Source: Atribacterota bacterium
GTDB lineage: Bacteria > Atribacterota > Phoenicimicrobiia > Phoenicimicrobiales > Stramentimicrobiaceae
NCBI GenBank assembly: GCA_028703475.1
Contig: JAQVMU010000005.1
Coordinates: 9,360 to 46,199 of the forward strand
Direction of reading: 5' to 3'
DNA length: 36,840 nucleotides
The translations under genes were made by a program, and so were the position numbers. The notes beneath the pieces are model-generated. The model was given only the letters and a program-made list of their open reading frames with translations, was not told the DNA's origin and did no database searches. Shown in pieces: positions 25,742-34,419 of the stretch. Positions within the stretch are counted from its first letter, which is position 1; each line of letters opens with the position of its first letter.

Positions 25742-28540
25742 CTAAGGGCTCTTTTCTGTATTTTTTATTTTAAATTTAATATAATGCAATAAAAGTGGCA
25801 AAAGTAATAATGTATAAACCACACTAATCAGCATTACACTTCCAATTAATATAGAAAATTCTGAAATCATTTTAATTTCTGAAAATGCTAAAACAAAACA
25901 ACCTGCAGCAACAGATATAGAGTTAAAAAATATAGCACGCCCGGATCCTGTTAAGGTGACAGTTATTGCTTTTACCGAATCTGCTTTTTTGATAATTTCC
26001 TGATTATAGCGAGTAACGAAATGTATAGTATAATCAATTCCAGCCCCAATGGCGATACTTGCTACCATCATAGTACCGATATTGAGGGATATCTTCAATA
26101 ATCCCATTATACCAAAAGCTGTTATAATGGTTAAAATAATTGGAATGATGGAAATAATGCCAGTTAATAATGAACGGAATTGTATAAACAGTAATAAAAA
26201 AACTATAAAAAATGCTATAAGCATACTTTTAACCTGTCCATCATAAATACCTTTATTAACCTCATTGGTAACAACCGGAATGCCGGTAAGCCTGTATGTA
26301 AAACTTATATTACCGCTTTCATCAGGCAAATAAACATAATCATCAAGCAGATACCAGAGATAATTTGCATCACGACTGCTGAGCTGTAAATTGAATAAAT
26401 CGGCTATCTGTGTTTGGGCATATTTGATTTTTTCCCTCTCAGTTAAAATAGCGATAGAGCTGTCAATAATTTCTTTCAAATACTCAGCATCAAATGCTGA
26501 AACATCCAATTGTTTGACCAAATCTTCCATAAAGAGTAAATCATCTAAACCGGTTTTTAGATAACTAAAAAGAATAGGTCTAATCTCGACCGGTTCAATG
26601 CCAAAATCTCCCAGCTCTAAAGATGACAGGCTAATTATTTCTTCAACAAATATTTCACTTAACTCAATAAAACTGTTATCAGTTAGTACGGCAATACGTA
26701 TAAGCTCTTTGTGTAATTCCTCTATTTGTGTCTCGTTAAATACTGCTCCATTTGATTCCCATGAACTGGTAATTTCTTTTGCGATATATGGGTAATATTG
26801 CTCTTTTTCAGCAGAGGTTAATTGATTCATGTCTATTCCTTTCACTTTTCCGGGAATTTGCTGGATGAACTCTTCGACTTTTTGAATTGATTGTTCAATA
26901 TCATCTGAAACCATTTCTTTTGAGCGAACCTGTAAAATAGTATTTTTACCATCATTGGCAATCATTGAATTGACAAATTCATTATCTCCGGCGAAGAACC
27001 ATAAATTATCTATTTTATTAGGATTAGCTGGAATAATATTCTTATTTTCCATTGCATTATTAAGTTGAGCGAGGAAAATACTAATCGAAGTTGGTTGAGA
27101 AAGAGAGGGCAAACTCTTTGCATAATTTTGAATCTTTTCAATATTTCTTAGTATATACGGATGCTTAACACTTTCTGCTTCCAGATAGACATAAAGAAAA
27201 TCAACTCCACCAAATTTCTCTTTAAAATATTCCATAGTTTTGGTAATAGGATTATTTATTCCTAATCTGCCTTCAATACTGGAATCGGTTTGCACTTTAG
27301 TGGAAAAAATAACTGATATAAAAATAATTATCAGGATTAATGCAATTACAATAGTTTTTTTAGTTGTTACAATCTTAGCAACTGCCTTTAATAATTTACT
27401 CACGAAATCGTCGGTATGAAAGGAAAAATTTTTAGGTACCTGTCTGGGTGCAAATCTGCTGAGAATTGCTCCCAACAAAAAAATAGTAAGAATAAAAGCA
27501 AGAAAGATACCGATTGTGGCAAATATGCCAAATTCTGTCATTGGTCTTACCACTGCGGTAGTCAATGATGCAAAGCCCGCCATAGTAGTTAATGCGCTCA
27601 TTAGAATTGGAACAGAAATAAATTCAATAGTGTGTTCAATTGCTTCCCCTGGAGGAAGATTATTTCTTTCTTCATAATAGCGATTGATAAAATGAATCGC
27701 ATAAGCGGTTACCAGTGCCAGCATTAAAACTGGAATTACAGATATAACAATGGTGACTGTTCCCCCTGATGATGCTACCAGGCTTAAAACCCAGAAAGAG
27801 GTGAGAAGGGCGATTAAAATAGGCAATAAAGTTCCCTGTATACTTCTGAAACAGTAATAAAGTATTGCAATGATTACGAGAGCGGCAATAATTGCAAATG
27901 ACATGTTATCCAAAGCCATTTCTGTAATTTGTACTTCCATAATCGGAAGTCCGAAATACTCAATGCGCTCCAGGTTTTTATTATATTGATTGATTATATT
28001 TTCTAAATCACTACATAGATGGGAACCATTAACATTGTCCGGGGATTCTAACATCAAAAGAACAACCTGGCCATCGGATGAAAGGTAATTCTCTTTTATC
28101 AATTCATCCTGTAAAACTTCTTCTTTAAGCTGTAAAACATCTTCTTCAGTTGTAGGAAAATCTTCAACAAAATTACTTACTTCAATGCCAAAATCAGTGC
28201 CAATAATTTTAGGCATATTCAAAAAAGAATTTACAGAAACAACATATTCGGATTTTTCCAGATTTTCAATGATGGTTTTTAAATTTTGTAAATTTTCCAG
28301 GGTGAATAAAGTATTGTCATACTCGAGAGAAATAAGAGTAAGGTTTTCATCATATTGCTCAAATTTTTCTGATATTTCCTGATAAAACTTAATCTCTTCA
28401 TCATTTTCAGATAGATATTTTGTTATATCATCCTCTATTCTTAAATTGCTAATCTGGGTAAGACCCAGGATGGTTACAAATATTACTACTACTATTAGTA
28501 TTTTTGAATGAGTAGTAATAAATTTAGCTATTTTTTTCAT
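25742..28540 (-). CDS. RND-superfamily exporter (MMPL/HAE3 type)
   Basis: A 932-residue inner-membrane protein with two-fold RND symmetry. One membrane helix lies at residues 8-27, a large periplasmic loop follows, then five to six helices at about 205-375 and another at about 390-410; a second loop of about 340 residues precedes five to six helices at about 755-925. The patterns GAGIDYTIHFVTRYNQE and ALVTAYAIHFINRYYEE are the paired RND motif in each half. HAE3 members move hopanoids, lipids or hydrophobic compounds with proton energy. The ribosome site CAGGAG is 13 nt from ATG 28540, rather far. The order tetR, exporter, barrel remnant suggests a repressor-controlled export operon. Confidence 0.92.
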   Translation of the reverse strand: MKKIAKFITTHSKILIVVVIFVTILGLTQISNLRIEDDITKYLSENDEEIKFYQEISEKFEQYDENLTLISLEYDNTLFTLENLQNLKTIIENLEKSEYVVSVNSFLNMPKIIGTDFGIEVSNFVEDFPTTEEDVLQLKEEVLQDELIKENYLSSDGQVVLLMLESPDNVNGSHLCSDLENIINQYNKNLERIEYFGLPIMEVQITEMALDNMSFAIIAALVIIAILYYCFRSIQGTLLPILIALLTSFWVLSLVASSGGTVTIVISVIPVLMLALVTAYAIHFINRYYEERNNLPPGEAIEHTIEFISVPILMSALTTMAGFASLTTAVVRPMTEFGIFATIGIFLAFILTIFLLGAILSRFAPRQVPKNFSFHTDDFVSKLLKAVAKIVTTKKTIVIALILIIIFISVIFSTKVQTDSSIEGRLGINNPITKTMEYFKEKFGGVDFLYVYLEAESVKHPYILRNIEKIQNYAKSLPSLSQPTSISIFLAQLNNAMENKNIIPANPNKIDNLWFFAGDNEFVNSMIANDGKNTILQVRSKEMVSDDIEQSIQKVEEFIQQIPGKVKGIDMNQLTSAEKEQYYPYIAKEITSSWESNGAVFNETQIEELHKELIRIAVLTDNSFIELSEIFVEEIISLSSLELGDFGIEPVEIRPILFSYLKTGLDDLLFMEDLVKQLDVSAFDAEYLKEIIDSSIAILTEREKIKYAQTQIADLFNLQLSSRDANYLWYLLDDYVYLPDESGNISFTYRLTGIPVVTNEVNKGIYDGQVKSMLIAFFIVFLLLFIQFRSLLTGIISIIPIILTIITAFGIMGLLKISLNIGTMMVASIAIGAGIDYTIHFVTRYNQEIIKKADSVKAITVTLTGSGRAIFFNSISVAAGCFVLAFSEIKMISEFSILIGSVMLISVVYTLLLLPLLLHYIKFKIKNTEKSP

Positions 28541-28587
28541 ATAATTTGTGATACTCCTGATTATAGTTTAATCAAATCAAATAACTG

Positions 28588-29202
28588 TTATGGTTTTATC
28601 ATATTTTCTGGTGATAATATGCCAAACATAAATATCCTGGCAATCATTTCTATAACTTCTTCGGTGGAATAGGGAAGTTGAGAAATAATCTCAGGTGTTG
28701 CTACATGCTGAACAGTATTAAGAATAATTAAAACAATAATATCAATATCAATATCTTTCCGGACAATGCCTTCTTTTTTGCCCTGTCTTAATAAATCTCT
28801 TAGTTCATTATTTATCATTTTTTCCCGAAGATTGCCAATAGCTTGCCATGTTTCAGGGCTATTTTTTCTAATATCTTCGAATGCATATACATTAATCTGT
28901 GATATCTGGGATTGAATCAGGGAGAGAAAAAGTTTGAGGGTTTCTAATACATTATTGCTTTTGTTTTTTTCATTTATTATCTCATTTATTTTATCATTAA
29001 ATTCCTGAAAGAAATCATAAATAACAGATTCTAAAAGTATTTGCTTGCTTTTAAAAAATTTATAAATTGTTTTCTTACTCATTTGAAGTTCAATTGCTAA
29101 CTGACCCATGGTTACCGTGGAATAACCAAAGGTAAAAAAATACTTTCTGGCTACTTTTAATATTCTTTTTTTATTAGAATTAGGGCTTTTTTTTATTTTC
29201 AT
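28588..29202 (-). CDS. TetR/AcrR-family regulator
   Basis: A 204-residue repressor. The N-terminal helix-turn-helix is FFTFGYSTVTMGQLAIELQM followed by SKKTIYKFFKSK, typical of TetR; the C-terminal half is a helical ligand domain without a recognisable ligand. It is the first gene of the leftward unit, 47 bp before the RND exporter, and probably represses both genes through the inverted repeat upstream of itself. The usual inducers of such pairs are substrates of the pump. Confidence 0.9.
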   Translation of the reverse strand: MKIKKSPNSNKKRILKVARKYFFTFGYSTVTMGQLAIELQMSKKTIYKFFKSKQILLESVIYDFFQEFNDKINEIINEKNKSNNVLETLKLFLSLIQSQISQINVYAFEDIRKNSPETWQAIGNLREKMINNELRDLLRQGKKEGIVRKDIDIDIIVLIILNTVQHVATPEIISQLPYSTEEVIEMIARIFMFGILSPENMIKP

Positions 29203-29247
29203 TTAATTTTATAACACATAAGAGATGAGGATTATAAAAATATAAAA

Positions 29248-29294
29248 TTTGGAAACTAATATGGTATATACAGTTTCCTAATGATTATAGTCAA
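29248..29294 (-). promoter_or_regulatory. tetR promoter with overlapping inverted repeat (candidate TetR operator)
   Basis: Reading leftward: TTGACT (29289-29294), 18 nt, TATATA (29265-29270). The inverted repeat GGAAACT (29251-29257) / AGTTTCC (29272-29278) brackets the -10, with further matching TT/AA outside. A dimer pair binding here would block transcription of tetR and the exporter. Confidence 0.6.
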
Positions 29295-29392
29295 TCTTGA
29301 ATTTTATGTCAATCATTATTTCCTTCTCAAACCTTCTATAATGAAATATCAAACCTCTACGATACTGTTTTTAGGAAAATTTAATAAAAAAC

Positions 29393-29420
29393 TTGATTAA
29401 GCAATAAAAATAGGTAAAAT
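29393..29420 (+). promoter_or_regulatory. promoter of the cysteine-rich small gene
   Basis: TTGATT (29393-29398), a 16-nt spacer and TAAAAT (29415-29420) lie 21 bp before the start codon. The match is good but the spacing to the ribosome site is short. Confidence 0.45.
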
Positions 29421-29441
29421 ATTACAAAAAGGAGAAAACCA

Positions 29442-29642
29442 ATGGAATGCAATATTAAAACAAATAGAGAAAACTGCCCCTGCACTTATGAGCCATGTCC
29501 GCGAAAAGGTAAATGCTGTGAATGTATTGCCTATCACTGGGGTATGAATGAACTGCCAGGTTGTCTTTTTCCCGCGGAGATAGAAAAGACGTATGATCGT
29601 TCCATAAAAAAGTTTATTGAGGTTCAGCAGGAATATTCTTAA
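29442..29642 (+). CDS. small cysteine-rich protein (DUF6485-like)
   Basis: A 66-residue protein with seven cysteines in its first 35 residues plus one at 55. The core ENCPCTYEPCPRKGKCCECI and AYHWGMNELPGCLFP resembles the DUF6485 family of anaerobes. The pattern C-x-C-x4-C-x5-CC-x-C suggests a metal site (Zn or Fe-S), though no function is known. AAAGGAG is placed well before ATG 29442. I rely on motif memory for the family name, so treat the name as provisional; that this is a real gene is clear from its ribosome site and composition. Confidence 0.8.
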   Translation: MECNIKTNRENCPCTYEPCPRKGKCCECIAYHWGMNELPGCLFPAEIEKTYDRSIKKFIEVQQEYS

Positions 29643-29774
29643 CACTATTGGATTTTTTGGATAACAATAAAAGATATCATTTTAAATTAATTTTATTAAT
29701 GTTTAATTTTTAAGAAATATCAGTTATAATATATTGTTAGAATAAATAAAAAATAAAAAAAGGAGTAGGTAGCT

Positions 29775-30431
29775 GTGAAAAATATCGGTGTTGTTTTATC
29801 CGGTTGTGGAGTACAGGATGGAAGTGAAATCCACGAGGCAACACTAACTTTGTTATTTTTAGACAAAGCGGGTGTCAAGGCCACCTGTTTTGCGCCTTGT
29901 ACAGAGCAGTATCATACTGTTAATCATTCTACCGGAAAAGTCCAGGAAAAGGAAATAAGGAAGGTATTAGAGGAATCTGCAAGGATTGCCAGGGGAGAAA
30001 TAACTGATTTATCCAGGGCAAGTGTTGAAAACTTAGACGGAATAATTTTTCCAGGAGGATTTGGGGCAGCAAAAAATTTATGTGATTTTGCCTTTAAAGC
30101 AGAAAATTGTGTAGTAAATGAAGATGTTGAAAGAATTATTAAAACAATGCATACTGCAAAAAAACCCCAGGGTTTTATATGCATTGCTCCGGTTTTAGCT
30201 GCAAGAGTATTGGGTGCATTTAGACCTCAATTAACTATCGGCAATGATACATCAACTGCACAGCTGTTGGAAAAAATGGGAGCTAAACATATTAACACAA
30301 ATGTTGATGACATTATATATGATAACGATAATAAAATTGCTTCAACAGCAGCTTATATGCTGGGTCCTGCAATTTCTGATATTGCAGTAGGAATCGAAAA
30401 ACTTGTCCAAAAGATTGTAGAGGTTGCCTAA
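29775..30431 (+). CDS. elbB: ElbB-like DJ-1/PfpI-family protein (glyoxalase-type)
   Basis: A 218-residue member of the DJ-1/PfpI superfamily matching ElbB: start MKNIGVVLSGCGVQDGSEIHE, then PGGFGAAKNLCDFAF and the nucleophile-elbow cysteine in FICIAPVLAA. E. coli ElbB has weak glyoxalase activity and was linked to isoprenoid production, but its natural role is unclear. The start is GTG 29775 with AAAGGAG upstream, exactly where the conserved N-terminus begins. A TATAAT at 29725-29730 with TTTAAT 17 nt before it is a weak promoter candidate. It appears monocistronic. Confidence 0.92.
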   Translation: MKNIGVVLSGCGVQDGSEIHEATLTLLFLDKAGVKATCFAPCTEQYHTVNHSTGKVQEKEIRKVLEESARIARGEITDLSRASVENLDGIIFPGGFGAAKNLCDFAFKAENCVVNEDVERIIKTMHTAKKPQGFICIAPVLAARVLGAFRPQLTIGNDTSTAQLLEKMGAKHINTNVDDIIYDNDNKIASTAAYMLGPAISDIAVGIEKLVQKIVEVA

Positions 30432-30465
30432 GCCAATACATATAAGACTAATTCTACGAAAATAA

Positions 30466-30496
30466 TTTACATTATTCTTTATAATTCTGTTATAAT
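30466..30496 (+). promoter_or_regulatory. promoter of the coiled-coil/rpoZ pair
   Basis: TGTTATAAT (30488-30496) is a perfect extended -10. TTTACA (30466-30471) gives a -35 with a 19-nt spacer, slightly long. It lies 62 bp before the GTG start of the small gene. Confidence 0.5.
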
Positions 30497-30557
30497 ATAA
30501 TCCATTAAAATATTAATTATTTTTAATTTTATAAGAAAGGTTATCAAGGAGATTGAA

Positions 30558-30791
30558 GTGATCGTGAAGAAGAATGAAAAAAAAGGTTATAATTCTTTTA
30601 TGGATGATGTCTATTCAATTAAGGATCTAATTGAAGAGAAGAGAAAGGAAATCAGGGAGCTTGAATCCCGATTGAGGAATTTGCCAAAAAATAATTTTAG
30701 TGAAAATGATGAAGAGTCAGAGAAGGAAAAACTTAGAAGACATATAAAGCGGTCTGAGAAAGAATTAAAGAATCTTCAAAGAAAACTGTAA
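30558..30791 (+). CDS. small coiled-coil protein of unknown function
   Basis: A 77-residue, highly charged protein. From about residue 14 it is predicted by eye to be helical, with heptad-like Leu/Ile spacing in two stretches (IKDLIEEKRKEIRELESRL and LRRHIKRSEKELKNLQRKL) separated by an acidic, serine-bearing linker, suggesting a helical hairpin. No family is recognised. The start is GTG 30558, with AAGGAGA six bases before; GTG 30564 is possible. It is 49 bp before rpoZ, in the same direction and behind the same promoter, so it may act with RNA polymerase, but that is only context. Confidence 0.75.
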   Translation: MIVKKNEKKGYNSFMDDVYSIKDLIEEKRKEIRELESRLRNLPKNNFSENDEESEKEKLRRHIKRSEKELKNLQRKL

Positions 30792-30840
30792 TAATATAAT
30801 TTTATAATATTAAAAAGTAAATAGATAGGAGTCTGAGAGA

Positions 30841-31104
30841 TTGAGTAAAAATAGTTATTTAGATAATAAGTATTTATTAACAATGATGGTGGCAAAAAGG
30901 GCTAAACAGCTAAACCAGGGTTATAAGCCCCTTATAGAAATGAATGCTAAAAGCAATCGTTTATTGGCTTTAAAAGAGGTTGAAGAGGGATTGATATATA
31001 TAAAGGGAGATAAAAATCTTGCCTGTGAAGTCATCGAAGAGTCTGTTAATTCTATCGAATCTGAACAACCTGATGAAGATAAAGAAAATACTGACTTAGT
31101 TTAA
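30841..31104 (+). CDS. rpoZ: DNA-directed RNA polymerase omega subunit
   Basis: An 87-residue omega subunit, which helps fold and hold the beta-prime subunit. The family pattern is clear: NKYLLTMMVAKRAKQLNQGYKPLI, (core VAKRAKQLNQGYKPLI) followed by LLALKEVEEGLIYI, equivalent to the ALEEIAEGKI segment. The tail after residue 60 is acidic and poorly conserved, as usual. The start is TTG 30841 and the ribosome site GATAGGAG lies upstream. A strong intrinsic terminator follows 38 bp after the stop codon. In many genomes rpoZ follows gmk; here it follows a small coiled-coil gene. Confidence 0.85.
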   Translation: MSKNSYLDNKYLLTMMVAKRAKQLNQGYKPLIEMNAKSNRLLALKEVEEGLIYIKGDKNLACEVIEESVNSIESEQPDEDKENTDLV

Positions 31105-31142
31105 GAGAATATAATAATTGGTAAAATAGCGTAACCAATCTC

Positions 31143-31195
31143 AATTAAACCCGTTTTAATTATTGAATAAATTTAAAGCGGGTTTAATTTTTATT
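31143..31195 (+). terminator. intrinsic terminator after rpoZ
   Basis: AATTAAACCCG (31143-31153) pairs with CGGGTTTAATT (31179-31189). The stem can extend inward by another six pairs (TTTTAA with TTTAAAG, one G-U), and a T-rich tract follows (TTTTTATT). Confidence 0.85.
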
Positions 31196-31303
31196 AGAAA
31201 AAACCTTCTTTTATGTCTGTTCCCTTTAAATCTGCAAAAAAAGATGTCATAATAAACAACAGCAAGGATGCCATTTTATTACATTCTTTTATAGGAGAGT
31301 ATT

Positions 31304-32410
31304 ATGAAAACAGGCTATTTAATTAATATCTTATTAATATTACTGGTTTTATTATTTAATCCTTTTGATAAACAAATAGAGGCAAAAGATATCCAGCTTG
31401 GTGGCCAGCTTGATGTTTCTTTACAAGGTTTCTGTAACAATGAAATTGGGTTTGCCTTTCAGCCCCAAGCTAATCTTGATTTAGAGTTATTTCTGCCACG
31501 TTGGAAAAATAATGAAATAAAATGTGCAGGGACTTTTTATACAAATATAACTGAAAATAAAATAGATTTTTTTTGGAAAAGATTATATTGGAAGCACAGA
31601 TTTGAGCATTTGCATCTTACTATTGGAAGACAACCGGTTTCATGGTCTTTTGGATCCCTTTTAAACCCGGTAGATTATACATTGGGCTCAGTTGCTATGG
31701 ACGAAGAATTTAGCTCTAAATATCAAGATGCAGTAGAGATATATATTCCTGTTAACTGGAATACAAATTTGTCAGTAGTAGCCTCCTTACCTGACGCAAC
31801 AAAGGATTTAAAGGCAGGTTTAAGAGGGAGAACCTTGATTAAAGATTTTGATTTAACTTTCAATTATGTTCAGGAACAGCCGGATGGTGAAAAAGGTATA
31901 GAAAAGCGTTTTGGTATAACTGCTAAAGGTGATATCGGAAAATTTGGAGTTTATGGAGCATTTGGATTTTACTGGAATAGAGAAAATCAGTTTTCATTGT
32001 TGGCTGGTGCTGATTACAGTTATTTTTTCCAAAAAGGTAATCGGTTATATCTTCAGGCAGAATATTTAAATATCCCGCCTGGTCTTTTATCACAAATTAC
32101 CGGGCAAACGATGTTAGTGACAGAAGAATATTTTGATAAAAATATGCACTTATTTGTGAGCAATATATCCTATCAGATTGACGATTTTTCCAGCATTAGC
32201 TTAACTTCATTTTTTAATTGCAGTAATGGTTCAAAAATGTTTACGTCCTCATATATTAACCAGATTAAGAACAACACAGCATTAGAAATTAAAGCAGGTT
32301 TAGCTTCAGAATCAACTAAATATTCTGATATTAATTCATCCCCTTTAAATTTATTTCCTGGAGAATCTTACCAATTATTTTTGGAAGCCGGTATTAGTTA
32401 TGTATTTTAA
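31304..32410 (+). CDS. outer-membrane beta-barrel (DUF1302/porin-like) protein
   Basis: A 368-residue exported protein. Residues 1-28 form a signal peptide (MKTGYLINILLILLVLLF, probable cleavage near IEAKD). The rest is alternating beta-strand sequence, and the chain ends ISYVF, a C-terminal aromatic residue as outer-membrane barrels require for BAM recognition. LTIGRQPVSWSFGSLLNPVDY resembles the GRQxVxWG...NPxD strand of DUF1302-like barrels. It is complete, in contrast to the truncated relative at 24847-25728. The ribosome site TAGGAGAG precedes ATG 31304. Substrate is unknown. It is direct evidence for an outer membrane. Confidence 0.82.
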   Translation: MKTGYLINILLILLVLLFNPFDKQIEAKDIQLGGQLDVSLQGFCNNEIGFAFQPQANLDLELFLPRWKNNEIKCAGTFYTNITENKIDFFWKRLYWKHRFEHLHLTIGRQPVSWSFGSLLNPVDYTLGSVAMDEEFSSKYQDAVEIYIPVNWNTNLSVVASLPDATKDLKAGLRGRTLIKDFDLTFNYVQEQPDGEKGIEKRFGITAKGDIGKFGVYGAFGFYWNRENQFSLLAGADYSYFFQKGNRLYLQAEYLNIPPGLLSQITGQTMLVTEEYFDKNMHLFVSNISYQIDDFSSISLTSFFNCSNGSKMFTSSYINQIKNNTALEIKAGLASESTKYSDINSSPLNLFPGESYQLFLEAGISYVF

Positions 32411-32515
32411 ATAAATAGAGAAATGTTCAATGTATGTGCGGGTATTAGACATACCTGTCTGAATAGATTTTTAATTAATTGGGTACTTTGCGTACTAATT
32501 CATAAGGAGGAAAAA

Positions 32516-34366
32516 TTGAAAAAAATAAAAATTGCTATTGCCAGTGGTAAAGGTGGAACAGGAAAAACATTAATATCAACCAATATTGCCCGTACTATAA
32601 GTGATATGGGTGAGAAGGTACAATATATTGATTGTGATGTTGAGGAACCAAATGGACATTTATTTTTAAATCCCGAGGATAATAAAGAGGAAACCGTCTC
32701 CTTGTTATCACCTGTTGGTATAAATGATGAAAAATGCATAAAATGTGGCAAATGCGTTGAAGCATGTAATTATAATGCAATTGCAATGGTTAAAGATAAG
32801 GTGTTGTTTTTTAAGGAATTATGTCATTTATGCGGGGCTTGTCAGATAGTCTGTCCGGTTGATGCAATTATTGAGGAAGATAGAGAGATTGGTACTTTGC
32901 GACATGGCAAAAGCGGGGAAATAAATTTTCATGATGGTTTATTAAAAACTGCTGAAGGTGGAATGTCACCCCGTTTAATACGGAAACTAAAATCATATAT
33001 TGCAGAGGGTATTAATATATTAGATTCTTCTCCTGGAACGGCTTGTCCGGTTGTAGAGACTATCAAAGATGCAGATCTTTGCGTTTTAGTAACAGATCCT
33101 ACACCTTTCGGGTTGCATGACCTAAAATTAGCAGTAGCAATGGCCCGCAGTTTAAATAAAGAGCCAGCTATTATCATAAATAGGGCAAGTTATGACAGTG
33201 TTGAGTTAAAAGCTTATTGTCGAGAGCAAAAATTAGAAATTATAGGCGAGATTCCTAATGATAGAGAGATTGCACATTTTTATTCTCAGGGTGAGCTTAT
33301 TATTGATAAAATACCGGAATACAAAGTATTATTCAAGAAGCTTTCAATCAGGATTATAGAAGATGCTAAAATAAAAAGAGAGGTAAAGAAACCAGCAGAT
33401 AAAGAATATTTTTATCAAAATCGACAAATAATTAAAAAAAGCCTAAAATCAGATACAATAGAAGGGAAAAAACCCAAAGAATTGGTTATTATAAGCGGTA
33501 AAGGCGGTACAGGCAAAACTTCGCTTGCTGCTTCCTTATCAGCATTAAATAAATCTATGGTGATTGCTGACTGTGATGTAGATGCTGCAGATTTGCACTT
33601 GATTTTAAAGCCAAAAATTAAAAAAAGAGGCTATTTTAGCGGAGGAGTAATTGCAAAAATTATACAAGAAAATTGCACTGTCTGTGGTAAATGTTATGAC
33701 GCATGTCGTTTTATAGCAATTGAAAAAAAAGAAAATAATGGAAAAATTAGTTATTATATTAATCCGGTTGATTGTGAAGGTTGTGGAGTCTGTTACCTGG
33801 TTTGTCCGGAAAATGCTATTGAAGTGCATGATGCTATTAATGGCGAATGGTTTATTTCTGAAACAAGGTTTGGGCCAATGAGCCATGCTCGTCTTGGTAT
33901 TGCTGAAGAAAATTCAGGAAGACTGGTTACTTTGGTAAGAGACCATGCAGTCAATCTGGCAAAAAAATATAAAATTAAAAATAATTTAATTGATGGTTCA
34001 CCTGGTACTGGCTGCCCTGTTATTGCCTCTCTTACTGCCGCAGATTATGCGGTAATTGTAACTGAGCCAACAGTTTCGGGATTGCATGATATGAAAAGAG
34101 TTTTTGATTTAATTAAATATTTTGGGATGAAAGCAGGTGTAGTAGTAAATAAGTATGACATCAATAAGGAGATGACTAATAGTATTACGGAAGCTTCTCA
34201 CAAGATAGGTATAAATATTTTAGGACTTATCCCATATGATGAGGTAGTGACTGAAGCCCAGATAAGAGAACAATCAGTAATTGAGTATAAGGAAGATAGC
34301 GAAGTTGCAAAAGAGATAATTAAAGTAAATAAAAATATCATGAAGGAAATATCCGTTAATGATTAA
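32516..34366 (+). CDS. fused tandem MinD-type ATPase with two inserted ferredoxin domains
   Basis: A 616-residue fusion of two COG1149-type proteins (MinD-superfamily P-loop ATPase with an inserted ferredoxin), which are normally two adjacent genes of about 290 codons. Half one: Walker A GKGGTGKT (11-18) and cysteine quartets at 74/77/80/84 and 103/106/109/113. Half two: Walker A GKGGTGKT (328-335) and quartets at 387/390/393/397 and 420/423/426/430. Each quartet fits CxxCxxCxxxC of a 4Fe-4S cluster, so four clusters and two ATP sites are expected. Each half also has SSPGT/GSPGTGCPV near its middle. I start at TTG 32516, because AAGGAGG lies five bases before and KKIKIAIASGKGG begins the fold; the frame to 32423 lacks support. 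Probable cytoplasmic Fe-S carrier or redox ATPase of anaerobes; the exact role is unknown. Confidence 0.9.
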   Translation: MKKIKIAIASGKGGTGKTLISTNIARTISDMGEKVQYIDCDVEEPNGHLFLNPEDNKEETVSLLSPVGINDEKCIKCGKCVEACNYNAIAMVKDKVLFFKELCHLCGACQIVCPVDAIIEEDREIGTLRHGKSGEINFHDGLLKTAEGGMSPRLIRKLKSYIAEGINILDSSPGTACPVVETIKDADLCVLVTDPTPFGLHDLKLAVAMARSLNKEPAIIINRASYDSVELKAYCREQKLEIIGEIPNDREIAHFYSQGELIIDKIPEYKVLFKKLSIRIIEDAKIKREVKKPADKEYFYQNRQIIKKSLKSDTIEGKKPKELVIISGKGGTGKTSLAASLSALNKSMVIADCDVDAADLHLILKPKIKKRGYFSGGVIAKIIQENCTVCGKCYDACRFIAIEKKENNGKISYYINPVDCEGCGVCYLVCPENAIEVHDAINGEWFISETRFGPMSHARLGIAEENSGRLVTLVRDHAVNLAKKYKIKNNLIDGSPGTGCPVIASLTAADYAVIVTEPTVSGLHDMKRVFDLIKYFGMKAGVVVNKYDINKEMTNSITEASHKIGINILGLIPYDEVVTEAQIREQSVIEYKEDSEVAKEIIKVNKNIMKEISVND

Positions 34367-34419
34367 TAAATAAACAATAGATTTATTCCTTTTACTTCTA
34401 TTATGGAGGATTATCAGCA

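Noticed and set aside
32423-32515. Longer N-terminus for the fused ferredoxin ATPase
   Set aside because: The extra 31 residues have no family similarity and include the AAGGAGG ribosome site of the TTG start at 32516.
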